Shown: positions 22,200 to 34,198 of the stretch, piece after piece
Numbering within the stretch: the first letter of the stretch is position 1
How the letters are laid out: each line of letters begins with the position of its first letter
NCBI RefSeq assembly: GCF_003473485.1
Contig: NC_053047.1
Coordinates: forward strand, 15,359,001-15,423,000
Length of the DNA: 64,000 bases
Direction: 5' to 3'
Source: Medicago truncatula
Taxonomy: Eukaryota; Streptophyta; Magnoliopsida; Fabales; Fabaceae
Notes under the pieces: generated by a model
Told to the model about the DNA's origin: nothing
What the model saw: the letters and a program-made list of their open reading frames with translations, nothing else
The model's database searches: none
Position numbers and translations under genes: made by a program

Positions 22200-23690
22200 T
22201 TTTGTCCTATACCGAAAGTAGGGTTATCTCTTTTATTTTATTTTAACCAACAAACCCGGAAACAAATTTTCTTGTCAATTAACACCAATTTTTTTTCTTA
22301 AAAAAAAAAAAACACTAATTTTGAGAAACCGAATATTTTTTTTTTCAACTACACCTACCAACAAACATGTGCTAAACGAACGATTAGAAATCAAAATAAA
22401 AAGGTTAATTGTTTAAATTGACCCCCTAAAAAATGATTTCGTAAAATAAAATATACATATTTTAATCCTGTAATTTGAAATTTTTCTTATTTTTGACCCT
22501 ATATAATTTACATGTGGTTCAAAAAAGAGATCTACAAATTGAATTTTTCATGATTTTTTTAGGAATCTTTAGCATGTTCAAACATATAGCTTTACACAAA
22601 GAATTATGTATTTCCGACTAAGACGAATTTATTATGACTTTTTATTCCTCAAAATTATGAATTTCTTAATCAACTCATAATTAATTTGTATCTCATTTCA
22701 AAACTCCAATATTTCATGGTGAAGGTTCTTATGATGTTCTAACCAAGCTTACAAATTTAGAGAACGTAATTTGATCCGTGAGTATGAGTTTACTCGGAAA
22801 AAAAATAAAGAAATTCGCACGTTTCGGTTGAAAAATAAAAATAAATTGAAATGTCTGGGAAATGCTACAAAGTGTCTAGTACAAAGTTAGTGTGCCCTTT
22901 TACTTCGGAGTTTGCTTCGAACAAAAGAAACTCCAAATTGTGTGGAAAGTGGGTGATAGTTCAATTTATTGTTAATGAGTGTTCGAAAAAGATATGTGAT
23001 CCTCTTAGCTACATAATGGATAAGTCCAAGTCAGCTCCAAATGCTACATGTATGTTTGATTCCACTTTTAGATGAGCCAAAATTGATTCAAGAGGCACAT
23101 AATTGATTTTTAGATGGAAGCGACCTGGCACATTGGTTTTGTGGGATTGTGTTAGGACCAACCGCATATTCTAAGAATCCAAAGGCCTAAGGAACCATAG
23201 CCAATTAAATATGAAAAAAACCAACCAATACAGGAAACCATGATCATGAGTGTTCAAATGTTGCTACTTATATGTTACATTATTTGTTCTCTTTTAAAGA
23301 GAGTAAAATTCTTCAACTCTAAAGCACGATTCCAGTTTTTATGTTTCAAAATCAATTATTAAAAGCAAGTTAACAGGAACTGAAAATTAAAACTATTCAG
23401 ACATATATGTTACATTGTTTGTGCAGTTCTAAATCTAGATTGGAAGCAAACCATAGAAAACTATAAGAGTTATGTTGAAGTTTATGACACAATCATAAAA
23501 ACATAATACTAAATGCAAAAACAGGAATCATGAATTTCTTATGCATCGATGGAAGAGCTACTCGTTGAGTAAACCTACACTGATGTAAAGAAGTAAATAA
23601 TAAAATTACTTGGAACAATTCTCACTGACAATGCAATAGAGCAAAATAAAATTAAGAGCATCCAAACAGAATTTAATTGAAACTTCTAAT
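22200..23690. other. Intergenic between tandem F-box copies
   Basis: 22200-22640 resembles 25000-25440 in the same orientation (promoter side of both F-box genes). 22915-22990 (CTCCAAATTGTGTGGAAAGT) recurs inverted at 32.27-32.35 kb. 23045-23100 is a dispersed TGTTTGATTCC repeat. 23110-23690 is the duplicated downstream region. No gene is seen. Confidence 0.55.
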
Positions 23691-23692
23691 TA

Positions 23693-24917
23693 CTACTTAT
23701 ATTCAAATGTAAGTTTACATGCTGGAGAAATCCTTGGACAAGAGGACAATTCTTCTATAATTTCACTCCTTTCTAAAAGCATTTCATTTGAGGAGCGAGT
23801 AGTAACGTCGATTGTCATATCTTGTAAAAACCTAGCATTCTGCAGAATATATGTTGCAAATTGAAGGTTATTAGCCGATCCTTCAAAGTTTAAAATTGTA
23901 CATGATCTGAGGTGAGACGAAACACATTCAAGAACCGAATTTGGCCATTTCCATTCCTTGGATGAGCTGGACCTCCACTGTCAAAGGGATGAAAAGCAAC
24001 ATTTATCAAAATATATTTGAAACAGAACAAGCAAACAAATATATTACTCAACAAACCTTTCTAATAAAAACAATTTGAAGCTTGGGACATTGTTGGAGCA
24101 ATTGTACTATGCCATCCCAGCCATGAAAGAAGCAATAAAACTGTAGTTTAATGTGAATTAAGTTTCGAAACACCGGAAAGCTTTTAAAAATAATATCTTC
24201 TGCTTGGTATACGCATAGAAACTCAACATTATTAACTACATTATAAGGAACATCTATTGCCCGCATTTCAGCTCTAACTAACTTAGCCAGGGACAAGGAT
24301 TTAACCCCTACAGGTGCACTGTTTTTATCATGTTTGGAAGTACCATAAGCATTCAAATCCTCTAGGTTAGGAGAAGCATTAAGAAGTTGTTGCAGAACAT
24401 TCTTATTTTTAAAACGAACAAATCTCAATTGTAGGGTTTTGAGGGACGGAAGATCACGACACAAATTTTCAACTTCAACTTGTAACCATTCAAGTTTGAG
24501 AACAACTAGGGTTTGACATGTGAAAATTGTGTCATTCGAGATTCTGGCAATCATGGAGAGATGAAATTCCTCAATACAACGTTGTTTAGCAGCTTCTACC
24601 CATGCGTCCAAGATATGGCAATTAGAATCACTGAATACAAAACGACACTTAAGGCTAAAAGTTTTGATGAATTGGTTTGGGAGACGAGGAGGGAGCATGA
24701 ATGTATCAATAAATCCACATACACTATTAAAGGCTGCGTAGTTGTGCACGGTTTCATCATCAAAGCGGAGAATGGTGAGTGAGTGGAAAAGTGGGGTCCA
24801 CCGCTTCGAAAGAACTGTGGTAGTGAAAGCGATTTTGGTGGGAAGAAAAGAGAGTATGTGACATAATAATTCATCAGGTAAGTTACTGATTCTATCCATC
24901 TTCTTTGAGTCTTCCAT
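23693..24917 (-). CDS. F-box/LRR/FBD protein (copy A2), intact, 2 exons
   Basis: Exon 1 is 24057-24917 (287 codons), exon 2 is 23693-23977 (95 codons, stop TAG); 381 residues. Residues ~9-50 are the F-box ([20 protein letters not shown], then VLSKRW). The middle has leucine-rich repeat character (LVVLKLEWLQVEVENLCRDL, LKTLQLRFVRF). Exon 2 is an FBD domain ending ELSSCPRISPACKLTF. Length and intron position fit the F-box/FBD/LRR family. Such proteins bind Skp1-like ASK proteins through the F-box and recruit targets to SCF E3 ligases; the target is unknown. It lies in tandem with broken copy A1, and two more broken copies are at 55.1 and 58.2 kb. All signals look intact. Confidence 0.9.
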
Positions 24918-25439
24918 CGTTGAGAGAGAGAGAGAAGTTGCAAAGTAGGGTTTGTGGAGCGTTGGTGGAGATAACTTTTGTCCTTTACCAAAAGTAGGGT
25001 TATCGTTTTTATTTTATTTTACTCGTAAAAGCCGCTAACAAATTTTGTTCACCAATTTTTCTTTAAAAAAATTAATAAATTAACATCAATTTTTTTTTTC
25101 CTTCAAAATGAAAAAAACAGCACAAATTTTTTGAGAAACCCAAAAAAAAATTGGTTTCAATTAAAACTATCAACAAACTCGTGCTAAACGAACGATGAGA
25201 AATAAAAAAAGGCTAATTGTTTAAATTGACCATGTAAAATACGTGATGTCTACAAAATGACATTGTAAAATAAAAAAATATATATTTTAACCTTGTAATT
25301 TGAAATTCTTCTTATTTTTGACCCATAATTTACACATTTGTCCAAAAAAGTGATCTAAAGATTGAATTTTTTTGATGATTTTTTTTTTTTAGGAATCTTT
25401 AGGATGTTCAAACATAGCTTTACACAAAAAAAAAAAAAG

Positions 25440-25615
25440 ATTTTTCTTTTAAAAAATACATATATCTTTGTGATAAATGCAAGTGAAGAAAATATACTAA
25501 GAGATAAGACATTACTTGATCTATAGGTTGATTTTAATTAACGGTATCTTGATTCATACAGATGCACAGAAACCAGTAAAAGATCAGAGAAGAATCACAT
25601 TATTCGAATTGAAGG
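25440..25615 (+). pseudogene. Fragment of the MRNIP-like gene (end of intron 3 and start of exon 4)
   Basis: ACTAAGAGATAAGA, then TTGATTCATACAGATGCA and CAGTAAAAGATCAGAGA match 33130-33300 of the MRNIP-like gene, including the splice acceptor and first ~16 codons of exon 4. Similarity stops near 25615, next to the probable mitochondrial insert. Confidence 0.75.
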
Positions 25616-25734
25616 GGTTCTCCACTTGAAAATCATTCAAGTTGACTTCAATAAAAATCCAAACAGGAACTTATTTCTACATGGTGTGGGTGGAGTTGTC
25701 ACTTGGAAGTATTTCTAAATCAACATGTATCTAT

Positions 25735-26395
25735 AAAAAAAGGGGGAAGTAGAACGAAAAGAAGGAATTGGAAATAAAAAAAAAGGGGAGCCAGAAGCTT
25801 CGCTTCCAGTAGCTTGCTTACTCTCCTAGTTAGAAGAAGGCTCTTTGGCGAATTCTTTAGATCTGGGTAGAGTCTCGCTCAGTAAAGAGAGTTGTAGATT
25901 CCTGGAAAAGGAGAGTAGCCTTGATTCTCTTCTTTGATCACCCAAAGGTTTCATTAAGGCTTTACCTGTTGTTCTATATCTATAGGACAGAAAAAACATC
26001 CAAGGAAAATGCCCTGCAACCAATTACTGCCTAGGGAACCCATTTGCTCGCCTGGCACGACAAACTAAAAACAGGATGGATGATTGGAAACTGGCCTAGC
26101 ATATGACTCTATAATCAGCTAGTCGGAATCGGAATATGCTTTTACCCTTGCTTGAACAGGTTTACTCACAGGCACTGAAACTAGATAGCAACTGTAATTG
26201 TAATTGGATGGCAAGGAAATCACAAGATTGCTCATTTAAAACCAAGCTTGCTGGCGCCTGCTGGCTCTTCTAAGTCTCTTTCCCTTTCCTGGAATTGGAA
26301 CTCTAAATGTAGCACTGGATGTAAACTCTCACTTGAAGAATTGCTAGCTTGCCTATAATTCCTACTTGAATAAAAGAAAGGTCTGCTAAATCTAA
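25735..26395. other. Probable nuclear insert of mitochondrial DNA (NUMT)
   Basis: The segment is clearly richer in GC than its surroundings and has the texture of plant mitochondrial intergenic DNA: GCTTCGCTTCCAGTAGCTTG, AAGTCTCTTTCCCTTTCCTG, short purine-rich runs and no repeats shared with the window. No mitochondrial gene is recognised. A chloroplast origin or an unrelated unique segment is possible. Confidence 0.5.
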
Positions 26396-27320
26396 ATCTA
26401 TATTTAATTTTCCCTTTATATCATTAATGTTGGTTTGACAATATATATGATTTACAAATCAAGAGAGATCTTAGTTAATGTATTATTTGTGATATAGTTG
26501 TATTATGAATATATGTACACAAACACATCAAAAAGATGGATTCATGTCTAATAAAAAATTAAGTGATGATAACCCAACAAATTGTGAAAATTTGCAAAGC
26601 TATCTTCGTAAAAACAAGTCACTTGTCAATTTGTTGAGACACTATCCATTATTTATGACAGTTCATCCTATTGTGTAGGATAGTGTACACTGCAGCATTG
26701 GAGGTTGTGTGCATACGTTTAACAAATCTATAGCTCATGAATGAGTACGGGTGTGCTTTATTGCAGTGTAGATTTTATGGATTTACCTTTATGAGTGTTG
26801 GAGGTGGGGTCGTCTAGATGAAAGCTTGTACAAACTTGCTAGAGCCACTCATGTAATTTAGGTAGAGGTGCAAAACTAAAATACATCACACCGTGTTGAA
26901 CAACTTTGGACGCGATATCAATGTGAGTAAAATATTACTCGTAGTTTTAAGTTAAATATTTAAATTTAACACATGTGTTAAGAGGCAATCTCAAACTCCG
27001 TGAAAGCAAGCAAATAGGCTTGCAATGTGCAAAACTATGAAGAAGAAAAGAAAATGAGAAAAAGGAAATTTATTAGTGGAAAGTGTAACTGATACAATGG
27101 ATCACTATAGCTATATATAGAGTGTAGAATCACAACACTAACTCAACTATAGTTACTTAACTAACTTTAACTAACTGACATGAATAACTAACTCAGTTAC
27201 ATTTGTTAAGCTAGATCAATTACACATAGTTACTTGCTATACAAGTAACAGATACATATCTATTTTACCTTTAACAACATGTACACAAACCTAGAGAAAT
27301 TGTAGACCAAAATGTAAGTG
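26396..27320. other. Intergenic, nothing recognised
   Basis: AT-rich unique-looking sequence with several TAACTAAC-type runs near 27130-27240. No reading frame or repeat end is supported. Confidence 0.5.
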
Positions 27321-27660
27321 TTATTTCCAAAGTGAATTCATGGCCTCTTCCAGTTTTTTCTTAAGAACATCCAGAGACTTCAATTCTGATGAAGTAGAAT
27401 TCTTTGCAGACTTCAATTCTGCATTTTCGATGATATATCTTGCAGCATTAAAGCACTACAATGCCAACAAAAAAATAGTAAAAATCAAAATCACTTAAAA
27501 ACTTCTAAATGCATACTCTAGAGAACTAATCAGACAAGATCATGATAGTATTTAGAGGGATAGAGTTACCTGTTCAACTCTCTCCTCTAAAGCACAAAGA
27601 ACAACGGCTCGAGGATGCTTTGAATTCGAACCAAGCAACTCTCTATCCCATCTTAGCAGC
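27321..27660 (-). pseudogene. Unidentified two-exon gene tail
   Basis: On the minus strand, 27570-27650 encodes WDRELLGSNSKHPRAVVLCA then LEERVEQ up to a CAG|GTAACT donor. After an intron, 27455-27321 encodes CFNAARYIIENAELKSAKNS, SELKSLDVLKKKLEEAMNSL, then WK and a TAA stop. Frames join in phase. The tail is Lys/Glu-rich and probably helical. Upstream of 27655 no further exon could be found, so this is a truncated gene or the end of a gene with distant exons. The family is not recognised. Confidence 0.55.
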
Positions 27661-28440
27661 TATAAAAGTAAACGGATTTAATCCATCTTTAGACAAGGAA
27701 ATAATGAACGTAGAAGGAACAAAACTGGCAGACATGGCAATTTAATTAGTTTACATATGATGTCAGTGTAAAACTAATTTACACTGACAGTACTGTATGT
27801 CTTGTTTTCGCAGACTAATTCATAAAAGCTTAATTATTGAAGCTTATTTTGTAATTTATTCCCGCGTTCAATCCGCTTCATAGAGAATGACATTAGAATA
27901 ATCAAAGTGCAACATCTAAGTGCCAACTTTAGCTTTTGTTTCCTTACACAATCTGCTTAATTTTCCAAACAAAGTAAAATGAGTATGGTTTCTACTCCTA
28001 AACTTCTTTGATTCCCAATTTCATACAACTAAATGGAAAAATCATGTTAATTTTGCAATCATGTAGTAGTTTAAGGTTTAATTGCCGTTACATTGCTGCA
28101 TTTTTAGCAATATAAAAAACTATTATGTCACAGTTCAAACTCCGAACCATGGACATGAACCATAATTTAAAACACCGGCGTAAACCTTTATTCAGGATCT
28201 GTTTTCCATGTTTTCTGTTTTCACTTTCTCTTCAACTAAAAAACATGATACAATGCTTTTTGTTTTTATTTAAGAAATTTTTACATGTCAAAACATTGTT
28301 GTCATTTTTTCTGGATATGCATTCTCCCAAGCTATTATTCTATATTGCCTCTATAATAATTATTCGTCAAACAAGTCTTCCATCTCCTTATTATCACTTT
28401 AAAATCGACACAAATTTCAGAAAATGAAAAATATAAATGG
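27661..28440. other. Intergenic, nothing recognised
   Basis: AT-rich. Short reading frames here have no recognisable features and lack paralogues in the window. Confidence 0.5.
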
Positions 28441-28449
28441 TTTTTTAAG

Positions 28450-28870
28450 TGTATGTTTGGTTCCACTCTTGGAGGAGACAAAATAGATTCTAGAGATGTC
28501 GAATTAAGTTTGACATGTCAGGACAATGAGTATTAGATTTGATTTTGCAACTAGAATCGATTCTAACTTAAAACTATGATTTATTGCGTTTAACACAGAC
28601 ATGTATACTATTAGAAATCGTGGTTGGGCCTAACACAACCCCACAAAACCGGCTTGTGAGGTGAGGATTTCCCCCACTTATAAACAAATTGTCAGGCCAA
28701 CTCCTAACCGATGTGGGACTCTTAACATATACAAATACTGGACACGACACTGACACTCAAACATTGACACTGATAATAATTTGAGAAAATGACATAATTT
28801 AATGCAATCACATGTGTTAGTACACATGTCGAACACCAAAGACGCTTTCAATCAAAAGTGTACGTGCTTA
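28450..28870. repeat. Dispersed legume-type repeats
   Basis: 28450-28560 belongs to the TGTTTGRTTCCACT family seen near 9.87 and 23.05 kb. 28620-28735 (GGGCCTAACACAACCCCACA, ending GATGTGGGACTCTTAACA) recurs at 61.87-61.97 kb and, in part and inverted, at 19.88 and 23.13 kb. 28738-28860 has GACACGACACTGACAC arms of the MULE-like family at 4785. Confidence 0.6.
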
Positions 28871-29396
28871 AGAGAATATACATTCTAACCCACTTAAAAC
28901 TAAAATCAACTTTACAAGACCAATCCATTCAAAATCAATTTTTGTCACCGCATAACCAAACAAACACTAAGTAAACAATCTTTTCATGGCTTCTCTTTGT
29001 GATTTTTGGTTTCAGGTTTCGGTGCTGCAAAGAAAGGTTCATGTCTTTCTATTTATTTTTTATGTTTTTAAGTTTGCTTGTGTTGGATTTGTTTGATTGG
29101 ACAACATGAATTCCATGGGAATTACACTTGAAATGTTATTTAGACCCGTTATACTTATTTTACACTCCCCTTTTTCATCAATTTTTTCTTTTCAGAAAAT
29201 GTACGAACCATTTTTCTTAAAAGAAAAATGTATTCATTTTTAACTTGTTAATAAGAACTTGTGAAAAAAAAAAAAAAACTTGTTAATAAGAAGATATGAG
29301 ACCCCCTTAAAAAAGAAGATATGAGACTCTTGAAATGAATTATTGTAAGTGAAATAATATAGGCTAAAAATTATATATTTGGTCCCTTAAGTTAAT

Positions 29397-29933
29397 GGGT
29401 TAAATATGTTTTTGATCTATATAAAATTGAGATCTTTAAAATTTAGACCTTACTTAATTTTAATAGTTCTTTTAGTCCTTAATTTTTTTTTCTGCACTCA
29501 GTATTAGTCCCTCTTCAATTCAAATTTGTTTAATTTATGTTTAAACTCTTGAGTTTTTGAACAATTTTTTGCAGACGTGATAAGAACATTACTAAAAGTT
29601 CATCTGCACAAATTGTCGCAAAATTTGATTTTTGAGTCCAGAATTTGTTAATTTTATCTTTAACTTTTTTCATTTTAAAAAATTCATATTTAATTCGTTT
29701 CATCTTAAAAAATTCTAAATTTTAGTAAATGAACCTTTTATAGTGTTCTAAACTTATCTAAAAAAAAATCGTTCAAAAATTTAAGAGTTTAAGAATAATC
29801 AAACAAACTTTTTTGTAAGAGGGACTAAAATTAGAAGTAACTTTTTTTGTAGGGACTAAAAAACTATTAAAATTAAGTAAGGACTAAACTTAAAAATTTC
29901 CAATTTTATAGGGACCAGAAACATAGTTAACCC
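29397..29933. mobile_element. MULE-like element, ~100 bp TIRs
   Basis: The left end GGGTTAAATATGTTTTTGAT and the reverse complement of the right end (GGGTTAACTATGTTTCTGGT) open TIRs that share TTACTTAATTTTAATAGTT further in. The flanks TAAGTTAAT (29388-29396) and GAAGTTAAT (29934-29942) form a 9-bp TSD with one change. The surrounding GGTCCCTTAAGTTA and ACTTTGGCCCTTTATG suggest it landed in another repeat of the same kind. Confidence 0.75.
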
Positions 29934-29942
29934 GAAGTTAAT

Positions 29943-30435
29943 TATAAATTTCACTTTGGCCCTTTATGTTTTTTTCTCTTCATTTGGTCCTTTTAAGTTA
30001 TAAATCAGTTTTAATGGTCGCTAAATCAAACACATAATGATAACCGACTTCTTGGAATAAAGAATAGGCTAAATTACACTAGAGTCCTTTTAAGTTTGAG
30101 GTTTATAATATATTCGTCTTTTTAGTTATTTTAGTCACATATAAGTTCTTCAAATTAGATGTTTGTAACCGATTAGACTTAGTCACACATATGCCTTTTA
30201 AGTTTATAAACGTTTTCAATTTAGTCATTGTCTTAACCAAACGTTACAAAAACGACGATATGATAATTTTGGGTCGTTTCTTTTAGATTTTTTTTCCAAA
30301 AAACATATATTTTTTTCCCTAAAAAAATTCAATTCCCTCCCTAATTTTCATATTTGAAAAGTTAAGCGCTAAACATAAAAACCTTTCTTTCGCAAAAGAG
30401 TTTCTCACTTTCCCCAAAATTTTCCTTCCTTGCAC
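29943..30435. other. Repeat-derived flank and promoter side of the MRNIP-like gene
   Basis: 29960-30240 has GGTCC-, TTTTAAGTT- and TTTAGTCAT-type phrases of low-copy MITE sequence. A conventional TATA box is not obvious; CAACAATGG surrounds the start codon at 30440. Confidence 0.4.
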
Positions 30436-30439
30436 AACA

Positions 30440-33400
30440 ATGGCGACATCAACACTTTTCATCGCTCTTCAATGCTTCAATTGCTCCACCATGCAGGTAA
30501 TCACTCTCTCTCTCTTTTTCCCTTTCTCTCTCTTCCAATCCCTAATTCATTAAATTCAGGTAAAGCAAAAGAAGAAAAGCAGCAACAAATGGAATTGCGT
30601 TGTTTGTAATCAGAAACAATCACTTCGCAAAGTATTCGCTCAAGGTTACAAAGCTAAAGACATTCGCACTTTCGTTCAATCCGTCAATATGTCCAGAAAA
30701 TCCATTGAACAAGATGATCAACAGCAGTGGCTCCTCACCGGAACCCTAAATCCTGCACAGGAGGAATACGTTCCCGGAGATTCTGACTTTCCAGCTGATT
30801 TATCCAATAAGAAGAAGTGTAAAACTGATTGGAGTTTGTATCTCGATAATGACGTTCATCGCGCTACCGAGAGAGACGGACAACAGCAACATGGTTATTT
30901 ACTTTTTACTCTTTTAATTTCAATTATAGAATCTATTGTTATAGAATTTTAATGTTTGATAATAATTAAATTGAGGTAAAACCTTGAAGTATGCATCTGT
31001 GAATGATTGACACATATACATACACACCCACATTTCTGATAGAAGGCATGTCCGACACTGGCATGCCACAACACTAACACATATGATTACATTCAATTAT
31101 TTATTTTTTCAAATAATTATCAGTGAGTATAACAATGTGTTATTATTGGACACTAACATGTGTCAGAGTCAGACACCAAACATGGCTTCAATTTGTAATT
31201 TTGGTGCTACATAGCAGGCACCTCACACGACACAAACATTCACATGTAGACATCGGTACTAATTTGTGAAAATTGAAGTGATTGAATATAACTGTGTGCA
31301 TAACTGTTGTGTCAATATTAGATTTGCACGTGTCAGATACACCTTCGATTTGTAGTGTCGGTGCAACATAGATTTATACACATGAATTGGTTATAACATG
31401 ATCACGTAGTTTGTTATTTTAAAAATTGTAGATTGATTGGGTGTGGATATTGGTTATCACGTCATGTGAGTTGAGTTTAGTTGAGCATGATGGTTTAATT
31501 TTAGGATCAATTATACAATATACATAGAACTGTAGAAGCATATAGGACCCTGGTTTGTTATGCTGAACACATGAAATAGTAAATCAAAGTTGTTGGAAGT
31601 GTTTGGAATTTTATTAGCTGATGTTGGAATGTGATCACCTGATTTCACCAAACTGTTTTGATTTATGAAGTAAAGTGAAGTGATTGGGTTAATCTTTGAC
31701 TGGAATAAATTATTTTCCTGAACATGAAGTGTATGACGTAGCCATGGATTGAGCTGAACAGAAGATGGTATAGAATGGTCTTAGACTTTAGTTTATCAGT
31801 TTAGGGTAATTATATATACTGTATGAAAAAGGGTTACACTATAATCATGTAGCATATAGCAGAAGTAGTTCATTTTCACAGCTTTAGGTTGCTTTCATTT
31901 TGATAAGTAGTGCTGGTTTCGATGCATTTTGGATCGATTGAATTGAACAGAAGACGACTTTGAGCCTTTGGTAGTGACTGAGTTGCCCAATAACATGCTC
32001 AAGAAGCGCAAATCGGTGGATAATTCAACTTCAAGATGTGGCAGGCGTTTTAAAAGCCCACTGTTCCAAAACTCTCAAGGTGAATATTCCTTATTGCTTA
32101 TGTGTATGTGGTGGTAATCAATAATTCAAGTTATTCGATTAGTTTTTGATGATACTAAGAATTGAACACAACAGATTTTACCAATTGTAGTTAGTTAAAG
32201 AGAGATACAAAACAAATGACACAAATCTATTTGGCTAATATACTCGTACAGACAGCTTTAATAGAGATTACTCTTGTTGCACACGGATGATTATTCAAAC
32301 ACTCATCCACAACATATTGAACTATCACCCACTTCCACACAATTTGGAATTTCTTGTCCCAATCAGTGTCGTCAAATAACAGATGTAGAGGTGCTATAGC
32401 ACTATAGCATCTCCAAATTTGAATAAACCGCAATTTTTGCCGATACACAGTTGACACCACTGTCCCACGCAATACCGAGACACGTAAATATGCCCCTGAA
32501 GCTCAGAAGTAAAAGGGAACTTTCAACAAACAGATTTAAACATAATTATTGATCGAGTAGCTTGCAATAATAAATTATTACCTAAAGCTAATTAATTGAT
32601 TATTGAAAGGGCATAATTGATTATAATTCTTCCATAATCGATTCAAACAACTCTAACTCATTTCAAAATCCTTGAAGATTAGATCATAATATCTAATTCA
32701 GCAACTTTGTTAAACAAATTGTTATATATTGAAAAACCATTGTGTTCCACATATTTTATGATCTTTACAAACAAGTTCCTACCTATATCTGAACTTCCTT
32801 CAAACTTTGGAACTTGATCTTGCCAATTACTTTGTTCGACAGTGTTGTCAAATAGAGGTGGTATAGTGTAGCACAATTTAAACAAACCTCTATTGTTCTG
32901 GGATAGCTATTTAGTACAAATTGTTGTCAAATAGCGCCTATAGCGGCTCTAGATCATTGTAGCATAGCACAATTTGAACAAACCACTATTATCCGTGATC
33001 CGCGACTGACAACATTGCTTTGATGTCATTTACATATGAATCTTCATCTTCATTCTCTGGTTTAGCTTTCATTTTTTTATGTGCATTGAGAGCTGTAATC
33101 ATCTTCACAGTATTGCTACATTATTTTGCTTCCAAATTATTTTCTTTTATAAAATACATATATCTGTGATATATGTAATAGCAGAAACTATACTAAGAGA
33201 TAAGATCTTACATTATATATGGGCTGATCTGAATTAACAGTAAATTGATTCTTCACACAGATGCAGGGGAGACAGTAAAAGATCAGAGACAAATCACATT
33301 ATTGACTGAAAGCAATTCACAGAGAAATAACATAGTAACAACAGCTAATGAGAGGACTCAGAAATGCAAACTAACAATCAACAGTTCAGCTTCCAAATGG

Positions 33401-33550
33401 AATGATTACTTAACTGAGGACAATGACAACTGCAATAAGAGAGGCTTTAACTTCAAGGACGCTTCAGGTTCATGGAACAACAACGACATCTTAGAGGCCA
33501 TAACTGGTGAGCAAAGAGTAGAAGATGATATCCACCCTGATTTTATGTGA
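30440..33550 (+). CDS. MRNIP-like (UPF0544) zinc-ribbon protein, 4 exons, intact
   Basis: Exons 30440-30496, 30560-30893, 31951-32079 and 33261-33550 join in phase (810 bp, 269 residues). The N-terminus has paired CxxC motifs, CFNC (12-15) and CVVC (32-35), within LQCFNCSTMQVKQKKKSSNK and WNCVVCNQKQSLRKVFAQGY, then GYKAKDIRTFVQSVN. This matches the N-terminal zinc ribbon of animal MRNIP, the MRN-complex-interacting protein of the DNA-damage response. A WSLYLD segment (near 118) resembles the WxxYL patch of MRNIP, and basic KKRK follows in exon 3. The C-terminus is polar with a second WNDYL. Function in plants is inferred from family only. Introns 2 and 3 carry MITEs. A scrap of exon 4 lies at 25.44 kb. 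Confidence 0.85.
31207..31371. mobile_element. Small MULE-like MITE in intron 2 of the MRNIP-like gene
   Basis: The ends CTACATAGCAGGCACC and, reverse-complemented, CTATGTTGCACCGACA form imperfect TIRs with GACAC-rich arms. A decayed relative precedes it at about 30985-31206. Confidence 0.45.
32365..32461. mobile_element. MITE of the AGTGTTGTCAA family in intron 3
   Basis: Ends AGTGTCGTCAAATA and TTGACACCACT (AGTGGTGTCAA reversed), with GCTATAGCACTATAGCATC and AATTTGAATAAACCGC inside. It is 97 bp. Confidence 0.6.
32841..33015. mobile_element. Two MITEs of the AGTGTTGTCAA family, tandem
   Basis: AGTGTTGTCAAATAGAGG at 32841 and TTGTTGTCAAATAGCGCC near 32919 begin two partial units; the pair ends CGCGACTGACAACATT. 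The unit at 36561 shows the same doubled layout. Confidence 0.6.
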
Positions 33551-34198
33551 CTTTTATAAAATCAGGTGTTACATAAAAGTGTTTGATTTTGTGTAAGTGT
33601 ACAAATAATATATAACAACTCCACGCAAGTTTCTTCTGGCCTCATTTAAATGGATTTCCAATGGTACGGATTTGGATTCGGTGTTATACTTGTCTTCAAA
33701 CTATATTTGTATTCAAACTATTCTTGCATGAATAACAGTTTTAGTACATACATTCTTATCCATTGAGTGTTGTTGATTGCACTTAAACTCTTATCCATCA
33801 AATAGCTAAGAAGAGATCACAAATCAATTTTTCTCATTTTAGAGAAGAGGATGAGTTTTACAAACACTGATCAATGACAAATTGAACAGTCACTAATGAA
33901 TCACTTCCAAAACATCTTGGTGCTAATAGTGAAAGGACATTTTCAACAGGCCATTACCATTAATTATGAAAGGGACATGAATCAATGGATTCTTTATTAT
34001 AATATATTTCGATATTTTGATCGATAGTGAAGCTGCACTCTATCAAGAATTCGGGACTGTTTATTTTATAAATTTTGGTACAATTTATTCTCCTTCCTTT
34101 ACTTTTTAATTTTTCTGTACTGTTTCCTTTCTGTTATATTTTTCTGCATATTTCCTTTGTTGCTGAGTTTTATTTTTGTATTTTTGAAGGAAAGAAGC
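33551..34198. other. 3' flank of the MRNIP-like gene
   Basis: AT-rich. 33830-33950 (CAATGACAAATTGAACAGTC) is a short dispersed repeat. No gene is seen. Confidence 0.5.
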
